Part shown: positions 23,271 through 32,644 of the stretch, one piece after another
Numbering within the stretch: position 1 is the stretch's first letter
Layout: each line of letters begins with the position of its first letter
From: G963676795 sp963677215
GTDB taxonomy: Bacteria > Desulfobacterota > Desulfuromonadia > Desulfuromonadales > Geopsychrobacteraceae
DNA: 64,000 nucleotides
NCBI GenBank assembly: GCA_963677215.1
Contig: OY781919.1
Coordinates: 2,790,001 to 2,854,000, forward strand
Direction of reading: 5' to 3'
Made by a program: the position numbers and the translations under genes
The notes under the pieces: model-generated
Seen by the model: only the letters and a program-made list of their open reading frames with translations
Databases searched by the model: none
What the model was told of the DNA's origin: nothing

Positions 23271-25097
23271 ATGGAACCTAAAATTCATATTCTACCTGAA
23301 GAGTTGTGTAACAAGATCGCAGCCGGAGAGGTTGTCGAACGTCCGTCTTCAGTGGTCAAGGAACTGGTTGAAAATTCCCTGGATGCGGGGTCCAGCGATA
23401 TTCTTGTCGAACTGGAATCCGGAGGGAAACGCCTGATCCGGGTCACCGATAACGGTTGTGGCATGAACCGGCAGGATGCCTTTTTGTCTTTTGAGCGGCA
23501 CGCAACAAGCAAGATCACCACAGACGAGGATCTGTTTGCCCTTCATACCCTCGGTTTTCGTGGTGAGGCCCTGGCCTCCATCTCCTCTGTGTCGCGCCTG
23601 AACCTGAAGACCTGCGACAACGACAGCGGGTTGGGGCAGCGCATCTACGCCGAAGGAGGTAGGATCAAGACGACTGAAGAGGTCGGCTCGCCGCGCGGAA
23701 CCTGCATCGAGGTGCGTAACCTGTTTTTTAATCTTCCGGCCCGAAAAAAGTTTTTACGCACCGAGCAGACCGAACTCGGCCACGCTGCGGATGTCGTAAC
23801 CAAGCAGGCACTGGCCAACGCCGAAGTCAGCTTCTGTCTCAAGCATAATGAGCGGACTTTACTTGACCTGCGGCGGGAGAAGGGGTTGCGAGAGCGGGTC
23901 GCGGCATTGCTCGGACGCAGTCTGCTCAATGATCTGATCGACCTCGATGTAACACAGGGGGAGCTGAACTTAAGCGGCTTGATCTCACAGCCTCAGTTGA
24001 ACCGCTCCTCCGCCGCTCATATCTACACCTTCATCAATGGCAGGTATATCCGTGATCGTGTGGTTCAGCATGCCGTCATGGAAGGCTACAGGCATCTGCT
24101 GATGAAAGGGCGGTATCCGGTGGTTGTTCTGTTTCTGACTCTCGATCCGGCTCTGGTCGATGTCAATGTCCATCCGACCAAGCATGAAGTCCGCTTCAGG
24201 GAGCAGGCCTTGGTCCATGATTTTATCGCAGCAGCATTGCAGAAGACGCTCAAGCTGAGTTCCTGGCTCGAGTCGCCACCGCCTTCCGTCTGTGGTGTCG
24301 TTGTGGACCAGCCCCTGGAGCGGGAGGCATTCGGGGGCGAGTTGCGCAATGAGGTTCCGGCCAGGGTGATGGATCCGCCGCTTGCTTATTCTGCGCCTGC
24401 TACTTCTCCAGAGGTTCCTGCGGCCACAATGCCGTTGCCGGTACAGGCATTGCCGTCGGCGCTGGAGGTAGAGAAGGATAATCAGTATGTCCTGCCCGGA
24501 AGCCAGCCCGATGGGTTCTTTACCCGGCTGAAGATTCTTGGTCAGTACCATCAGAGCTATCTGTTGTGCCAGGATCGGGATGACCTGATTCTGATCGATC
24601 AGCATGCGGCCCATGAGCGAGCCGGTTTTGAAAAACTGCGCCGCCAGTTTGCCGAGGGGGAGATCCCGAGTCAGACTCTGCTTTTTCCGGAAATCCTGGA
24701 ACTTGATTTCAACAGCGCTGATGCCTTGCTTCAGCAACAGGAGCAACTTGAAGAGCTGGGCTTCGATGTCGAACCCTTTGGTGGGAAATCCTTTGCCTTG
24801 AAGGCGGTTCCGCAGCTGCTCGGACAGGTTTCTGCCGGCAGGCTGGTGACCGACGTCGCACTTGAGTTGGCGCGTGTTGGACGGACGGGACAATTACGTG
24901 AGTCGATCGATGAGGTTCTGATTTTGATGGCCTGCCATTCGGTCATTCGTGCCAATCAGGCACTGTCCCATGAAGAGATCAAGGCACTATTCCGGGAGTT
25001 GGATCAGATCGATTTCAAGGCGAACTGTCCGCACGGCCGACCGGTCATGCAGCGTTTGACCCTTGTCGAAGTAGAAAAACTGTTCCGGCGGCAGTAG
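23271..25097 (+). CDS. mutL: DNA mismatch repair protein MutL
   Basis: A 608-residue MutL. The N-terminal GHKL ATPase has IAAGEVVERPSSVVKELVENSLDA, DNGCGM and GFRGEALASISSV. A Pro-rich linker covers about 335-410. The C-terminal domain keeps the endonuclease motif DQHA-x2-E-x4-E starting at D443, so this is a nicking MutL as in organisms without MutH. The ATG is preceded by a weak ribosome-binding site and lies soon after a terminator. Its stop overlaps the first base of miaA. Confidence 0.97.
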   Translation: MEPKIHILPEELCNKIAAGEVVERPSSVVKELVENSLDAGSSDILVELESGGKRLIRVTDNGCGMNRQDAFLSFERHATSKITTDEDLFALHTLGFRGEALASISSVSRLNLKTCDNDSGLGQRIYAEGGRIKTTEEVGSPRGTCIEVRNLFFNLPARKKFLRTEQTELGHAADVVTKQALANAEVSFCLKHNERTLLDLRREKGLRERVAALLGRSLLNDLIDLDVTQGELNLSGLISQPQLNRSSAAHIYTFINGRYIRDRVVQHAVMEGYRHLLMKGRYPVVVLFLTLDPALVDVNVHPTKHEVRFREQALVHDFIAAALQKTLKLSSWLESPPPSVCGVVVDQPLEREAFGGELRNEVPARVMDPPLAYSAPATSPEVPAATMPLPVQALPSALEVEKDNQYVLPGSQPDGFFTRLKILGQYHQSYLLCQDRDDLILIDQHAAHERAGFEKLRRQFAEGEIPSQTLLFPEILELDFNSADALLQQQEQLEELGFDVEPFGGKSFALKAVPQLLGQVSAGRLVTDVALELARVGRTGQLRESIDEVLILMACHSVIRANQALSHEEIKALFRELDQIDFKANCPHGRPVMQRLTLVEVEKLFRRQ

Positions 25098-26026
25098 TGA
25101 TGAATATTAAAAGACACAAAATCCTGGTTATCTGTGGCCCGACCGGGTCTGGCAAGACCGCTCTGGCGATGGCTGCTGCTGAGCGATTACCGGTGGAAAT
25201 CATCTCTGCCGATTCGCGGCAGATCTACCGGCTGATGGATATCGGTACTGCCAAGGCAACAAAGGCTGAACAGGCTGCCGTCAGACATCATCTGATCGAT
25301 GTCATCGATCCTGACCAGGACTATTCGGTCGCTGATTTCGTCGATCAGGCCCGTCCGCTGATCGAGGATATCAGCTCCAGGGGCTGTCTGCCCTGCGTTG
25401 TCGGCGGCACCGGGCTGTATATTTCGGCATTGCTTGGCGGACTGGCTGACCTGCCGTCCGGAGATGAGGGGTTGAGGGCGGACCTTCATCGCCAGGAGCG
25501 CGAGCAGGGTGAGGGGACGTTACATCGCAGGCTCGTTGAGCTTGATCCTGATGCTGCTGCTCAGATCCACCCGCGAAATCTGATTCGTTTGGTTCGGGCT
25601 CTTGAGGTTTGTCTCCTGTCGGGATGCTCCTTCTCTTTCCTGAAAGAACAGCATCGTTTTGCCGACCAGCCCTATACTGTCCTGAAGCTGGCTCTCGACT
25701 ATCCGCGCGACATTCTTTACCGGCGAATTAATGCCAGAGCTCAACAGATGCTTGATCAAGGGCTGGTCGCCGAGGTAGAATCTTTAGCCCGGAGCTATTC
25801 TTTCGATCTGAAAACGCTAGAAACCCTTGGTTATCGTGAGGTTTGCCGCTTTCTCAAAGGCGAGATCAGTGCTGAGCGGATGCTTGAGGATATCCGGAAA
25901 TTTACCCGACATTACGCAAAACGGCAGTTGACGTGGTTTCGTAAAGATAATGAAATTATTTGGGTTGATTCCTCGAAACAGTCTGGTAATGTTATAAAAT
26001 CAATTGATAATTTTATTTCCCAGTAA
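25097..26026 (+). CDS. miaA: tRNA dimethylallyltransferase
   Basis: Adds the isopentenyl group to A37 of tRNAs reading UNN codons. The 309 residues show the P-loop ICGPTGSGKTALA near residue 12, the substrate block ISADSRQIYRLMDIGTAKAT and the C-terminal YAKRQLTWFRKD. It starts with the G of the mutL stop region (one-base overlap). hfq follows 10 bp later: the classical mutL-miaA-hfq cluster. Confidence 0.97.
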   Translation: MMNIKRHKILVICGPTGSGKTALAMAAAERLPVEIISADSRQIYRLMDIGTAKATKAEQAAVRHHLIDVIDPDQDYSVADFVDQARPLIEDISSRGCLPCVVGGTGLYISALLGGLADLPSGDEGLRADLHRQEREQGEGTLHRRLVELDPDAAAQIHPRNLIRLVRALEVCLLSGCSFSFLKEQHRFADQPYTVLKLALDYPRDILYRRINARAQQMLDQGLVAEVESLARSYSFDLKTLETLGYREVCRFLKGEISAERMLEDIRKFTRHYAKRQLTWFRKDNEIIWVDSSKQSGNVIKSIDNFISQ

Positions 26027-26036
26027 AGGAGTGGAC

Positions 26037-26270
26037 ATGCCCAAGTCACCATTTAATATCCAGGATCAGTACCTGAATCAAGCCCGCAAGGAGCGTGTCA
26101 AGGTTGCCATCAACATGATGTCCGGTGAGCGGCTGGAGGGGTATATCAAGTCATTCGACAGCTTCTGTATCTTGGCTGAGAGTGAAGGGGATATTCTGAT
26201 CTACAAGCATGCAGTCAGCACCATCACCTCCATCGACGGCAAGTTCCGTCTTCATGGCGGCCGCGACTGA
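26037..26270 (+). CDS. hfq: RNA chaperone Hfq
   Basis: A 77-residue Sm-like protein, compact, with no long C-terminal tail. Sm1 is represented by VKVAINMMSGERLEGYIKSFDSFCILAE and Sm2 by YKHAVSTI. Hfq promotes sRNA-mRNA pairing. The start is ATG 26037 with AAGGAG upstream; the frame extends further 5', but those residues are not Hfq-like. A strong terminator follows. Confidence 0.96.
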   Translation: MPKSPFNIQDQYLNQARKERVKVAINMMSGERLEGYIKSFDSFCILAESEGDILIYKHAVSTITSIDGKFRLHGGRD

Positions 26271-26295
26271 GATCTTGCAGCATTTATAGAAAGAC

Positions 26296-26326
26296 AGGGG
26301 GTGTGGTCTTAGACCTACCCCCTTTT
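26296..26326 (+). terminator. Rho-independent terminator after hfq
   Basis: AGGGGGT pairs with ACCCCCT and an inner GGTC-TTA-GACC extends the stem. Four T follow. Confidence 0.8.
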
Positions 26327-26416
26327 CCTGTTTGTTTTGTACCCCTCTTGCGCCGGATTTCACTTCCGGTGTTATAATGTCCTGTAAAGAATCCCCTACT
26401 GGAAAGCTTGAGTTTG

Positions 26417-27727
26417 ATGTTAAAAATTGAATCTGTCATGCCCGGCAGTTATGCCGAGGAGATCGGGCTGCAGCCCGGTGATCGTTTACTCTCCATTAAC
26501 AGCCAGCCTGTCAATGACCTACTCGATTACTATCTGAATCTGGAAACAGAGCATTTGCAGCTTGAGGTGCTTTGTGCCAACGATGAATTGTGGGACCTTG
26601 ATATTGAAAAGGGACTTATGGATGATCTGGGCCTCGAGGTTGAACACCCTGAGCCGCGGGTCTGCGGCAATCAGTGCCAGTTCTGTTTTGTTCATCAGTT
26701 GCCGAAAGGGATGCGCAAGACTCTCTACGTCAAGGACGAGGACTATCGCTTTTCCTACCTCTACGGCTCCTATATCACTCTTTCCAATCTGAGTGAGGAG
26801 GATTACACCAGGATTATCGAGAAGCAGCTGTCCCCACTCTACGTCTCAGTTCATGCGACCGACGCGCAGGTTCGGGCCAGTTTGCTTGGTTCTGAAGTGC
26901 CGGCTGTCCTGCCTCTGATTGAAAGGCTGACCAGTCATGGCATCAGTCTGCATTGTCAGGTCGTACTCTGCCCAGGAATCAATGACAAGGCGGTTCTCGA
27001 TCAGACCATCGCCGACCTGTCGGCCCTCTACCCGCAGGTGGCTTCCCTTGCCGTTGTTCCGGTCGGCCTGACTCAGTTCCGCGAGAAGTTGCCAGCCCTC
27101 GACCGGCTTAGCCAGGCTGATGCGGCGCTCTGTCTCGATCAGATCCACGGCTGGCAGGATAAGCTGCTAAAAAGCTGTGGCAGCCGCTTTGTCTTTGCCG
27201 CTGATGAGATCTATCTGCGTGCACAGTGGGATCTTCCGGAACTGGAAGCCTATGAGGACTTTGCCCAGAGCGAAAACGGAGTCGGCATGATCGCGCAATT
27301 CCGGGCGCAGACCGAAGAGGTGCTGCTTGAGGCGGCCCCGCTCGGGCTGAACAGCGTAACGATTGTAACCGGACTGTCGTTTTATGAAGAACTCAAGGAG
27401 TTCTGTCACCGTCTCAGCTTGAGGTGTGGTACGACGATTCTACTGGTGCCGATACGCAATGATTTCTTCGGTCCGCAGATTACTGTCACCGGTCTGCTCA
27501 CCGGTTCGGACATCATCAATCAGCTCAAGGGGAAGGATCTTGGCCAGGCGCTGCTGGTGCCGGATGTCCTGCTGCGGGACGCCGACCTGATGCTGCTCGA
27601 TGACCTGACGCTCGAGAATGTCAGTCAGGCCCTCCAGATCCCAGTGGTAGATATCGACAATACCCCATGGGGGCTGCTTGATGCGCTTGAACTTCTCGAT
27701 CTGAATATCGAAATAGAACAATGTTGA
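26417..27727 (+). CDS. PDZ-radical SAM protein of the DUF512 family
   Basis: A 436-residue protein with an N-terminal PDZ-like domain (about 1-60, VMPGSYAEEIGLQPGDRLLSINSQPV). A radical-SAM segment binds a 4Fe-4S cluster through C83-x3-C87-x2-C90 (CGNQCQFC), and a C-terminal DUF512 domain includes DTPWG-like VDIDNTPWGLLD. The substrate is unknown. I prefer ATG 26417 over a TTG nine bases earlier, because GGAAAG is then at workable distance. The stop overlaps copA by 7 bp. Confidence 0.88.
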   Translation: MLKIESVMPGSYAEEIGLQPGDRLLSINSQPVNDLLDYYLNLETEHLQLEVLCANDELWDLDIEKGLMDDLGLEVEHPEPRVCGNQCQFCFVHQLPKGMRKTLYVKDEDYRFSYLYGSYITLSNLSEEDYTRIIEKQLSPLYVSVHATDAQVRASLLGSEVPAVLPLIERLTSHGISLHCQVVLCPGINDKAVLDQTIADLSALYPQVASLAVVPVGLTQFREKLPALDRLSQADAALCLDQIHGWQDKLLKSCGSRFVFAADEIYLRAQWDLPELEAYEDFAQSENGVGMIAQFRAQTEEVLLEAAPLGLNSVTIVTGLSFYEELKEFCHRLSLRCGTTILLVPIRNDFFGPQITVTGLLTGSDIINQLKGKDLGQALLVPDVLLRDADLMLLDDLTLENVSQALQIPVVDIDNTPWGLLDALELLDLNIEIEQC

Positions 27728-30183
27728 AAGAACCTCAATCCTCCATCATCTTACCCGTTACCGGCATGAAATGTCACAAGTGCGTTGCCCGGGTTACTGA
27801 ACTGATAGCCGCTCATCCCGAGGTCGACAAGGTGAATGTTTCTCTTGATGAAAAGTGCGCAGAGATTTCGCCGGTTATCAGCCCGATCAATCTGGAGATC
27901 ATCAAGGCCGATCTTGAACAGGCCGGATTTTCGACTGTTCCCGAACCACCTGAAGAAACCAGCGTTGAGACTGCGAGCGACTCAGCGATTTCAGATCCAT
28001 CTGGGAAGAGCGAGGAACTGCGCTTTTCGATTCAGGGGATGAGTTGCGCGTCCTGTGCCGCAACGATAGAGCGGAAACTGAACAGTCTACCCGGTATTGA
28101 TCATGCCGTAGTCAACCTTGCAGGAAACTTTGCCCAGTTGAGTTACCACCCAGATCGGGTCGCTGCCGAAAAGATCTATGCTGCTGTCGACGCTGCCGGC
28201 TTTAAAGCAGTTGTCGACTCCTCGGGGGAGTTCGACGAATCTCGCAGCCAGTTGCGCCTGGTGCTGATTGCGGCGGCGGGAGCCATTCCGATCATGCTGC
28301 TGATGTTCTGGCCTGTTTTCGGCCCGGCAACGGTCTATCTCAATGCTCTGCTGGCGACTTTCGTCCAGTGGACCGCCGGACTGGGTTTTTATGTCGGCGC
28401 CTTCAAGTCACTGCGCAACAGAAGCGCTAATATGGATGTCTTGGTGTCCCTGGGTATAACTGCGGCTTACGGTTATTCGCTGCTGTCGTTAAGTGGCCTT
28501 TTGGGTGGGGATGCTGCACTCTTCTTTGAGACCAGCGCTATGCTGATTCTGTTTATCCGCTTCGGAAAATGGCTTGAATCCCGTGCCAAGGGACGTGCCG
28601 GTGCTGCCCTGAAGGCGCTGCTGCAACTTCAGGCCGAAAGTGCAACCCTGCTTGTTGACGGGCAGGAACAGGTTGTGCCGGTCAGTCAGGTCAGGGCAGG
28701 GGATTTTGTGCTGGTGCGGCCCGGCGATAAGATTCCGGTTGACGGTGAAGTTGTCAGTGGCGAGTCGGCAGTCAATGAAGCGATGATCAGCGGGGAAGCC
28801 GTACCGGTCAATAAGACGGTTGGTTCTCCGGTTATCGGTGCAACGATCAATGAGACTGGCCGGTTGCTGGTCCGGGTCACCCATGTCGGTGAGGATGCCG
28901 TTCTGGCCAAGATCGTCAGGATGGTAGAAACGGCACAGGGGGATAAACCCCCGATTCAGCGTCTCGCCGACCGGATTTCGGCGGTTTTCGTGCCCCTGGT
29001 GGTGGCACTTTCTCTGGTCACGCTGTGTGGTTGGCTGCTAGCCGGAGCCTCCTTTGTTTTTGCCTTTCAGATGGCTGTGGCCGTTGTTGTTGTCGCCTGT
29101 CCTTGCGCCCTTGGCCTGGCAACGCCAACAGCCGTAATGGTTGGCAGCTCTGTCGGGCTTGAGCAGGGGATACTGTTCAAGAAGGCCTCGGCCCTTGAGG
29201 GGATCGCTCAGTTGGAAACCCTGCTGCTCGACAAGACCGGAACGCTGACGCAGGGGCGTTTTGTCGTCGAACAGGTCTGTGTCACCGGCGGGATGACGGA
29301 GGACAGTTTTCTTGAGTTGGTCGCTGGCATCGAGAGTGCCAGCCGACACCCGCTGGCCCGCGGAGTGGTCGATGAATTGGAACGGCGCGGCCTGAAACCA
29401 GCCGACATCGACCACGTCGATGAGATCGGTGGTTTTGGCCTGCGTGGTTTTATTGCAGATAAGACTGTCCTCTGTGGCAACGAAGCGCTGATGGAGCGCT
29501 TCGGTATCGAAATGAACACCGCTGTTCAGATCCATCTGGAACGTGTTGCCGGGGCTCCGTCCTTCATCTATGTCGCCATCGACGGCAGGCAGATTGGTGC
29601 TATTGCCCTTTCCGACGCGCTGAAAGAGAATGCACAGCAGCTGGTCGCTCAGCTCAGGGCCCTCAAGGTCGAGCCTGTGCTGATCAGCGGTGATCGCTAC
29701 CAGGTCGCTCAGGCCGTCGCGCATCAGCTTGGCATTGCCCGCTTTGAAGCGGAAGTTCTGCCCGAACAGAAGCTTGATAGCGTCAAACAATATCAGCAGC
29801 GGAGCCGTTCAGTCGGCATGGTCGGAGACGGTATCAATGACGCACCGGCCCTGGCGCAGGCGAACATCGGCATCGCCATCGGCAGCGGGATGGATGTCGC
29901 CAAGGAAACCGGTGACCTGGTTCTGGTTAGCAATGATCTGCTAGACATCGTCCGGGGAATTGTGCTGGGTCGCCTAACCCTGAGCAAGATCAAGCAGAAC
30001 CTGTTCTGGGCATTTTTCTATAACCTTCTGGGGATTCCTCTGGCTGCCGGACTCTTTTATCCGCTCTTCGGGCTCTATCTCAAGCCAGAGTATGCTGGAC
30101 TGGCCATGGCTTTTTCGAGTGTTTCCGTGGTCACCAACAGCCTGTTACTCAGACGTTCGAAACAGCGCCTGCAAGGAATTTGA
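27721..30183 (+). CDS. copA: Cu(+)-exporting P1B-type ATPase
   Basis: An 820-residue copper pump with two N-terminal heavy-metal-binding domains (C18/C21 in GMKCHKC and C109/C112 in GMSCASC). Eight membrane helices are expected. The transport-site motif is C460-P-C462, the phosphorylated D504 is in DKTGTLT, and MVGDGINDAPAL is present. FYNLLG and MAFSSVSVVTNS in the last helices are the Cu(+)-specific P1B-1 residues. The start overlaps the upstream radical-SAM gene as ATGTTGA, an unusual coupling for a copper gene. No copper regulator is adjacent. Confidence 0.95.
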   Translation: MLKEPQSSIILPVTGMKCHKCVARVTELIAAHPEVDKVNVSLDEKCAEISPVISPINLEIIKADLEQAGFSTVPEPPEETSVETASDSAISDPSGKSEELRFSIQGMSCASCAATIERKLNSLPGIDHAVVNLAGNFAQLSYHPDRVAAEKIYAAVDAAGFKAVVDSSGEFDESRSQLRLVLIAAAGAIPIMLLMFWPVFGPATVYLNALLATFVQWTAGLGFYVGAFKSLRNRSANMDVLVSLGITAAYGYSLLSLSGLLGGDAALFFETSAMLILFIRFGKWLESRAKGRAGAALKALLQLQAESATLLVDGQEQVVPVSQVRAGDFVLVRPGDKIPVDGEVVSGESAVNEAMISGEAVPVNKTVGSPVIGATINETGRLLVRVTHVGEDAVLAKIVRMVETAQGDKPPIQRLADRISAVFVPLVVALSLVTLCGWLLAGASFVFAFQMAVAVVVVACPCALGLATPTAVMVGSSVGLEQGILFKKASALEGIAQLETLLLDKTGTLTQGRFVVEQVCVTGGMTEDSFLELVAGIESASRHPLARGVVDELERRGLKPADIDHVDEIGGFGLRGFIADKTVLCGNEALMERFGIEMNTAVQIHLERVAGAPSFIYVAIDGRQIGAIALSDALKENAQQLVAQLRALKVEPVLISGDRYQVAQAVAHQLGIARFEAEVLPEQKLDSVKQYQQRSRSVGMVGDGINDAPALAQANIGIAIGSGMDVAKETGDLVLVSNDLLDIVRGIVLGRLTLSKIKQNLFWAFFYNLLGIPLAAGLFYPLFGLYLKPEYAGLAMAFSSVSVVTNSLLLRRSKQRLQGI

Positions 30184-30413
30184 ACCAGGAGGTGCAGGAA
30201 TTTTCGGGACATTCGTTCCTATCCATAATATTGTCCTTGTCGTAGTCGCTGCGGTCCTGATTGCGATCAGGGGGGGCTGTGATAGGCTGTCAGATATTGC
30301 ACAAGTCAACCTGTGGTACGAATACGGCGGGGGTCTCAGTCTTCGTAAGGCGGCAGGTTGTTTGACCGGAGCCAGCTGAGAATGGGATTTTTTGTTCTGT
30401 AGAGGGAGTATCA
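30184..30413. other. Intergenic region between copA and the DHH gene
   Basis: 230 bp with no convincing gene. A frame running out of the copA 3' end reads a hydrophobic stretch, but it has no own start or ribosome-binding site. CAACCTG (30308) and CAGGTTG (30354) form a distant inverted repeat. No clear terminator follows copA. GAGGGAG precedes the next start codon. Confidence 0.35.
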
Positions 30414-31505
30414 ATGAAAGCTCTGACTGAAACGTCTGATCCTGAATGTCAGTGTCCTTCCACCTTGTCGACTGAAAATATCGGCAAGATGATCGAATGG
30501 TTGCGGGGGCGGAGCAAGATTCTGATCGTCTCCCACGACAATCCTGATCCCGATTCGATAGCCGCGGCGGTTGCTCTGCGTCATCTGATCCTGGTTAAGA
30601 CAGGGCAGGATGCCGTTCTCGGCTACGGTGGGGTTATCGGGCGCAGTGAAAACCGCCAGATGGTCGACCTGCTCGAAATCCCATTGGTGCCGATCAGTGA
30701 ACTCGACCTTGATCAGTTCTGCGTCATCTGCATGGTCGACACCCAGCCGCGTACCGGCAATAATTCAATTCCTGAGGAGCGCAAGGTCGATATTGTCATC
30801 GATCACCATCGCTCCAAACGTGATCACAGCAATGTCCAGTGGCTTGACGTCAGGGAGAATTATGGTGCTGCGGCGACCATTCTCTACGAGTACCTGACCC
30901 ACCAGGAGGTGTCGATTAATACCCGTCTGGCGACCATCCTTTTTTACGCCATCAAGTCGGAGACTCAGGACCTCGGTCGTGAATGGTCCAGGGCTGACAG
31001 GGACGCTTACCTCAAGTTGCTACCGCTTTCCAACAACCGGATTCTCTTCGATATTATCCATCCCCAGGTCGCCAGCGATTATTTTTGTGCCTTCAGGACG
31101 GCGATCGAAAATGCCCACATCTATGGCGAGGTTCTCGTTTTCAACATCTACAAGGTAGAAAATCCCGATCTGGTCTCAGAACTGGCCGATTTCCTGTTGC
31201 GTCAGCAGGGGGTCAATTACGTGTTGGGCATGGGCTGGTTTGAGGGGACCGAAATCCTGTCGATGCGCTCTATCTGTCCCGATGCCAAACTGGGGCTGGT
31301 GATCCAGAAGATGGTTTCCGGACTGGGCTCCGCCGGTGGGCACGGGATGGTTGCCGGAGGGCAGATCAGGCCAATGTCGGCAGATCCGGTCAAACAGCGT
31401 GAACTGGAAACCCTGTTGACCGGCCGTCTTTTTTCAGCGCTCGGTATGAAGAAACCTGAAGGATTCGCGATGTTTCCTGCGTCGCCATGCCCCTCTTCAG
31501 ATTGA
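30414..31505 (+). CDS. DHH/DHHA1-family phosphoesterase, NrnA-like
   Basis: A 363-residue protein with SHDNPDPDSIAAAVALRHL (motif I), VDTQPRTGN (motif II), IDHHRSK (DHH) and the C-terminal DHHA1 glycines GLGSAGGHGMVAGG. Stand-alone proteins of this kind degrade nano-RNA or pAp (NrnA) or cyclic dinucleotides. This one lacks the membrane and GGDEF parts of GdpP, so NrnA-like activity is the best guess. A second DHH domain occurs in the fusion at 14495. It opens an apparent operon with the amidase, rph and rdgB. Confidence 0.85.
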   Translation: MKALTETSDPECQCPSTLSTENIGKMIEWLRGRSKILIVSHDNPDPDSIAAAVALRHLILVKTGQDAVLGYGGVIGRSENRQMVDLLEIPLVPISELDLDQFCVICMVDTQPRTGNNSIPEERKVDIVIDHHRSKRDHSNVQWLDVRENYGAAATILYEYLTHQEVSINTRLATILFYAIKSETQDLGREWSRADRDAYLKLLPLSNNRILFDIIHPQVASDYFCAFRTAIENAHIYGEVLVFNIYKVENPDLVSELADFLLRQQGVNYVLGMGWFEGTEILSMRSICPDAKLGLVIQKMVSGLGSAGGHGMVAGGQIRPMSADPVKQRELETLLTGRLFSALGMKKPEGFAMFPASPCPSSD

Positions 31506-31558
31506 CACTGGCAGAGTGGCTGCGCTATAACCCTTGCAGTTTCTCCAAGGGAGGCATC

Positions 31559-32644
31559 ATGCGTAGTTTTATTCTGCTGTTAATATCTTCTTTTTTGCTT
31601 TGGGTGACGCCTGTTTCCGCTGCTGTCACTATCGCTTTGCCCGGCGGCGAGGAACATCGTATCGAAGATGTCTACCAGCAGGAAGGAACCGTTTATCTCG
31701 CGCTGGACGATCTGCTTCAGGCGGTGGGCTTAAGCGGCAAGTGGGACAGTGTCAAGCACAGTTACAAGATCAGTTCTCCGGCGGGAACGGCTGAGGTGTC
31801 CCCTGGCAGCCGCTATCTGAAACTTGGCGGAGAGTTCTCACCCTTGCAGGAAAATCCCCGTTTTATCGATGGGCGTCTGCGGGTCACGGATCAGTTTGTT
31901 CTCCAGCAATTGCCGCTGCTGACCTCGTCTCCGGTGACTTTTGTCAATCTTGATCCAGGCAAGTCAACGGGAGAGGTTCAGAAGCAGAACCGACTTAACA
32001 GCCTCTTTTCCTTTCTGCTCAACCGTAAGGAAGAACCGGCTTCCGATGGCCCGGTGATCAGGGCTATCGCCATAGATCCTGGACATGGTGGCAGTGATAC
32101 GGGTGTCATCGGCGTCAAGGGGGCCAAGGAGAAAGCGATCGTTCTTGATTACGCAGAAAAACTGGCCCGTCAGATCAAGATGAAACGCGGTATCCCGGTC
32201 TACTTGAGCCGGGATGGTGACTATGAATTGACCGCAGAAAAACGTCTTCAGAGCGCAACGCGTGAGGATGTCGACATCTGGATCCGCTTTCACGCGCAGG
32301 GCAGCCTGTCATCACAAAGCCACGGCATCTGCCTTTTTACCAGACCACGTACCCAGGCGCCTGATACCAAACCCGGTGCAGACAGTCTGATGTTGGCAGA
32401 AACACTGGCTCAGGCCCTTGCTGAGGGCGAGTTCGACGTGCAGGGGGTCTACCAGAGTTCCCGTTTGTCGTTAGGGCGGGGAAACCTGCCGACGGTCCAG
32501 ATTGAACTCGGCTATCTGACCAATCCGGATGAATTGAAACAGCTACAGGATCATACCTATCAACAGCAACTCATCGCTGCCCTCTACCAGGGAATTGAGA
32601 GTTTTGCAGTCAAAGTGAAGGAGGACAGGGATGGAAAAGAGTGA
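31559..32644 (+). CDS. N-acetylmuramoyl-L-alanine amidase (Amidase_3, AmiC-like)
   Basis: A 361-residue exported hydrolase. The signal peptide covers residues 1-21 (MRSFILLLISSFLLWVTPVSA). A stalk/copper-amine-oxidase-like N-terminal domain follows (about 25-95). The zinc amidase domain has H176 in DPGHGG, a Glu in GAKEKAIVLD, a His in IRFHAQG and the catalytic Glu in VQIELGYLTNPDE. It cleaves stem peptides from peptidoglycan. The start is ATG 31559, preceded by AAGGGAGG. The end overlaps rph by 14 bp. Confidence 0.92.
   Translation: MRSFILLLISSFLLWVTPVSAAVTIALPGGEEHRIEDVYQQEGTVYLALDDLLQAVGLSGKWDSVKHSYKISSPAGTAEVSPGSRYLKLGGEFSPLQENPRFIDGRLRVTDQFVLQQLPLLTSSPVTFVNLDPGKSTGEVQKQNRLNSLFSFLLNRKEEPASDGPVIRAIAIDPGHGGSDTGVIGVKGAKEKAIVLDYAEKLARQIKMKRGIPVYLSRDGDYELTAEKRLQSATREDVDIWIRFHAQGSLSSQSHGICLFTRPRTQAPDTKPGADSLMLAETLAQALAEGEFDVQGVYQSSRLSLGRGNLPTVQIELGYLTNPDELKQLQDHTYQQQLIAALYQGIESFAVKVKEDRDGKE

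Noticed and set aside
30092..30379. 95-residue ORF spanning the copA end and following spacer, with a hydrophobic stretch
   Set aside because: Its start lies inside copA in another frame and there is no ribosome-binding site before the hydrophobic part.
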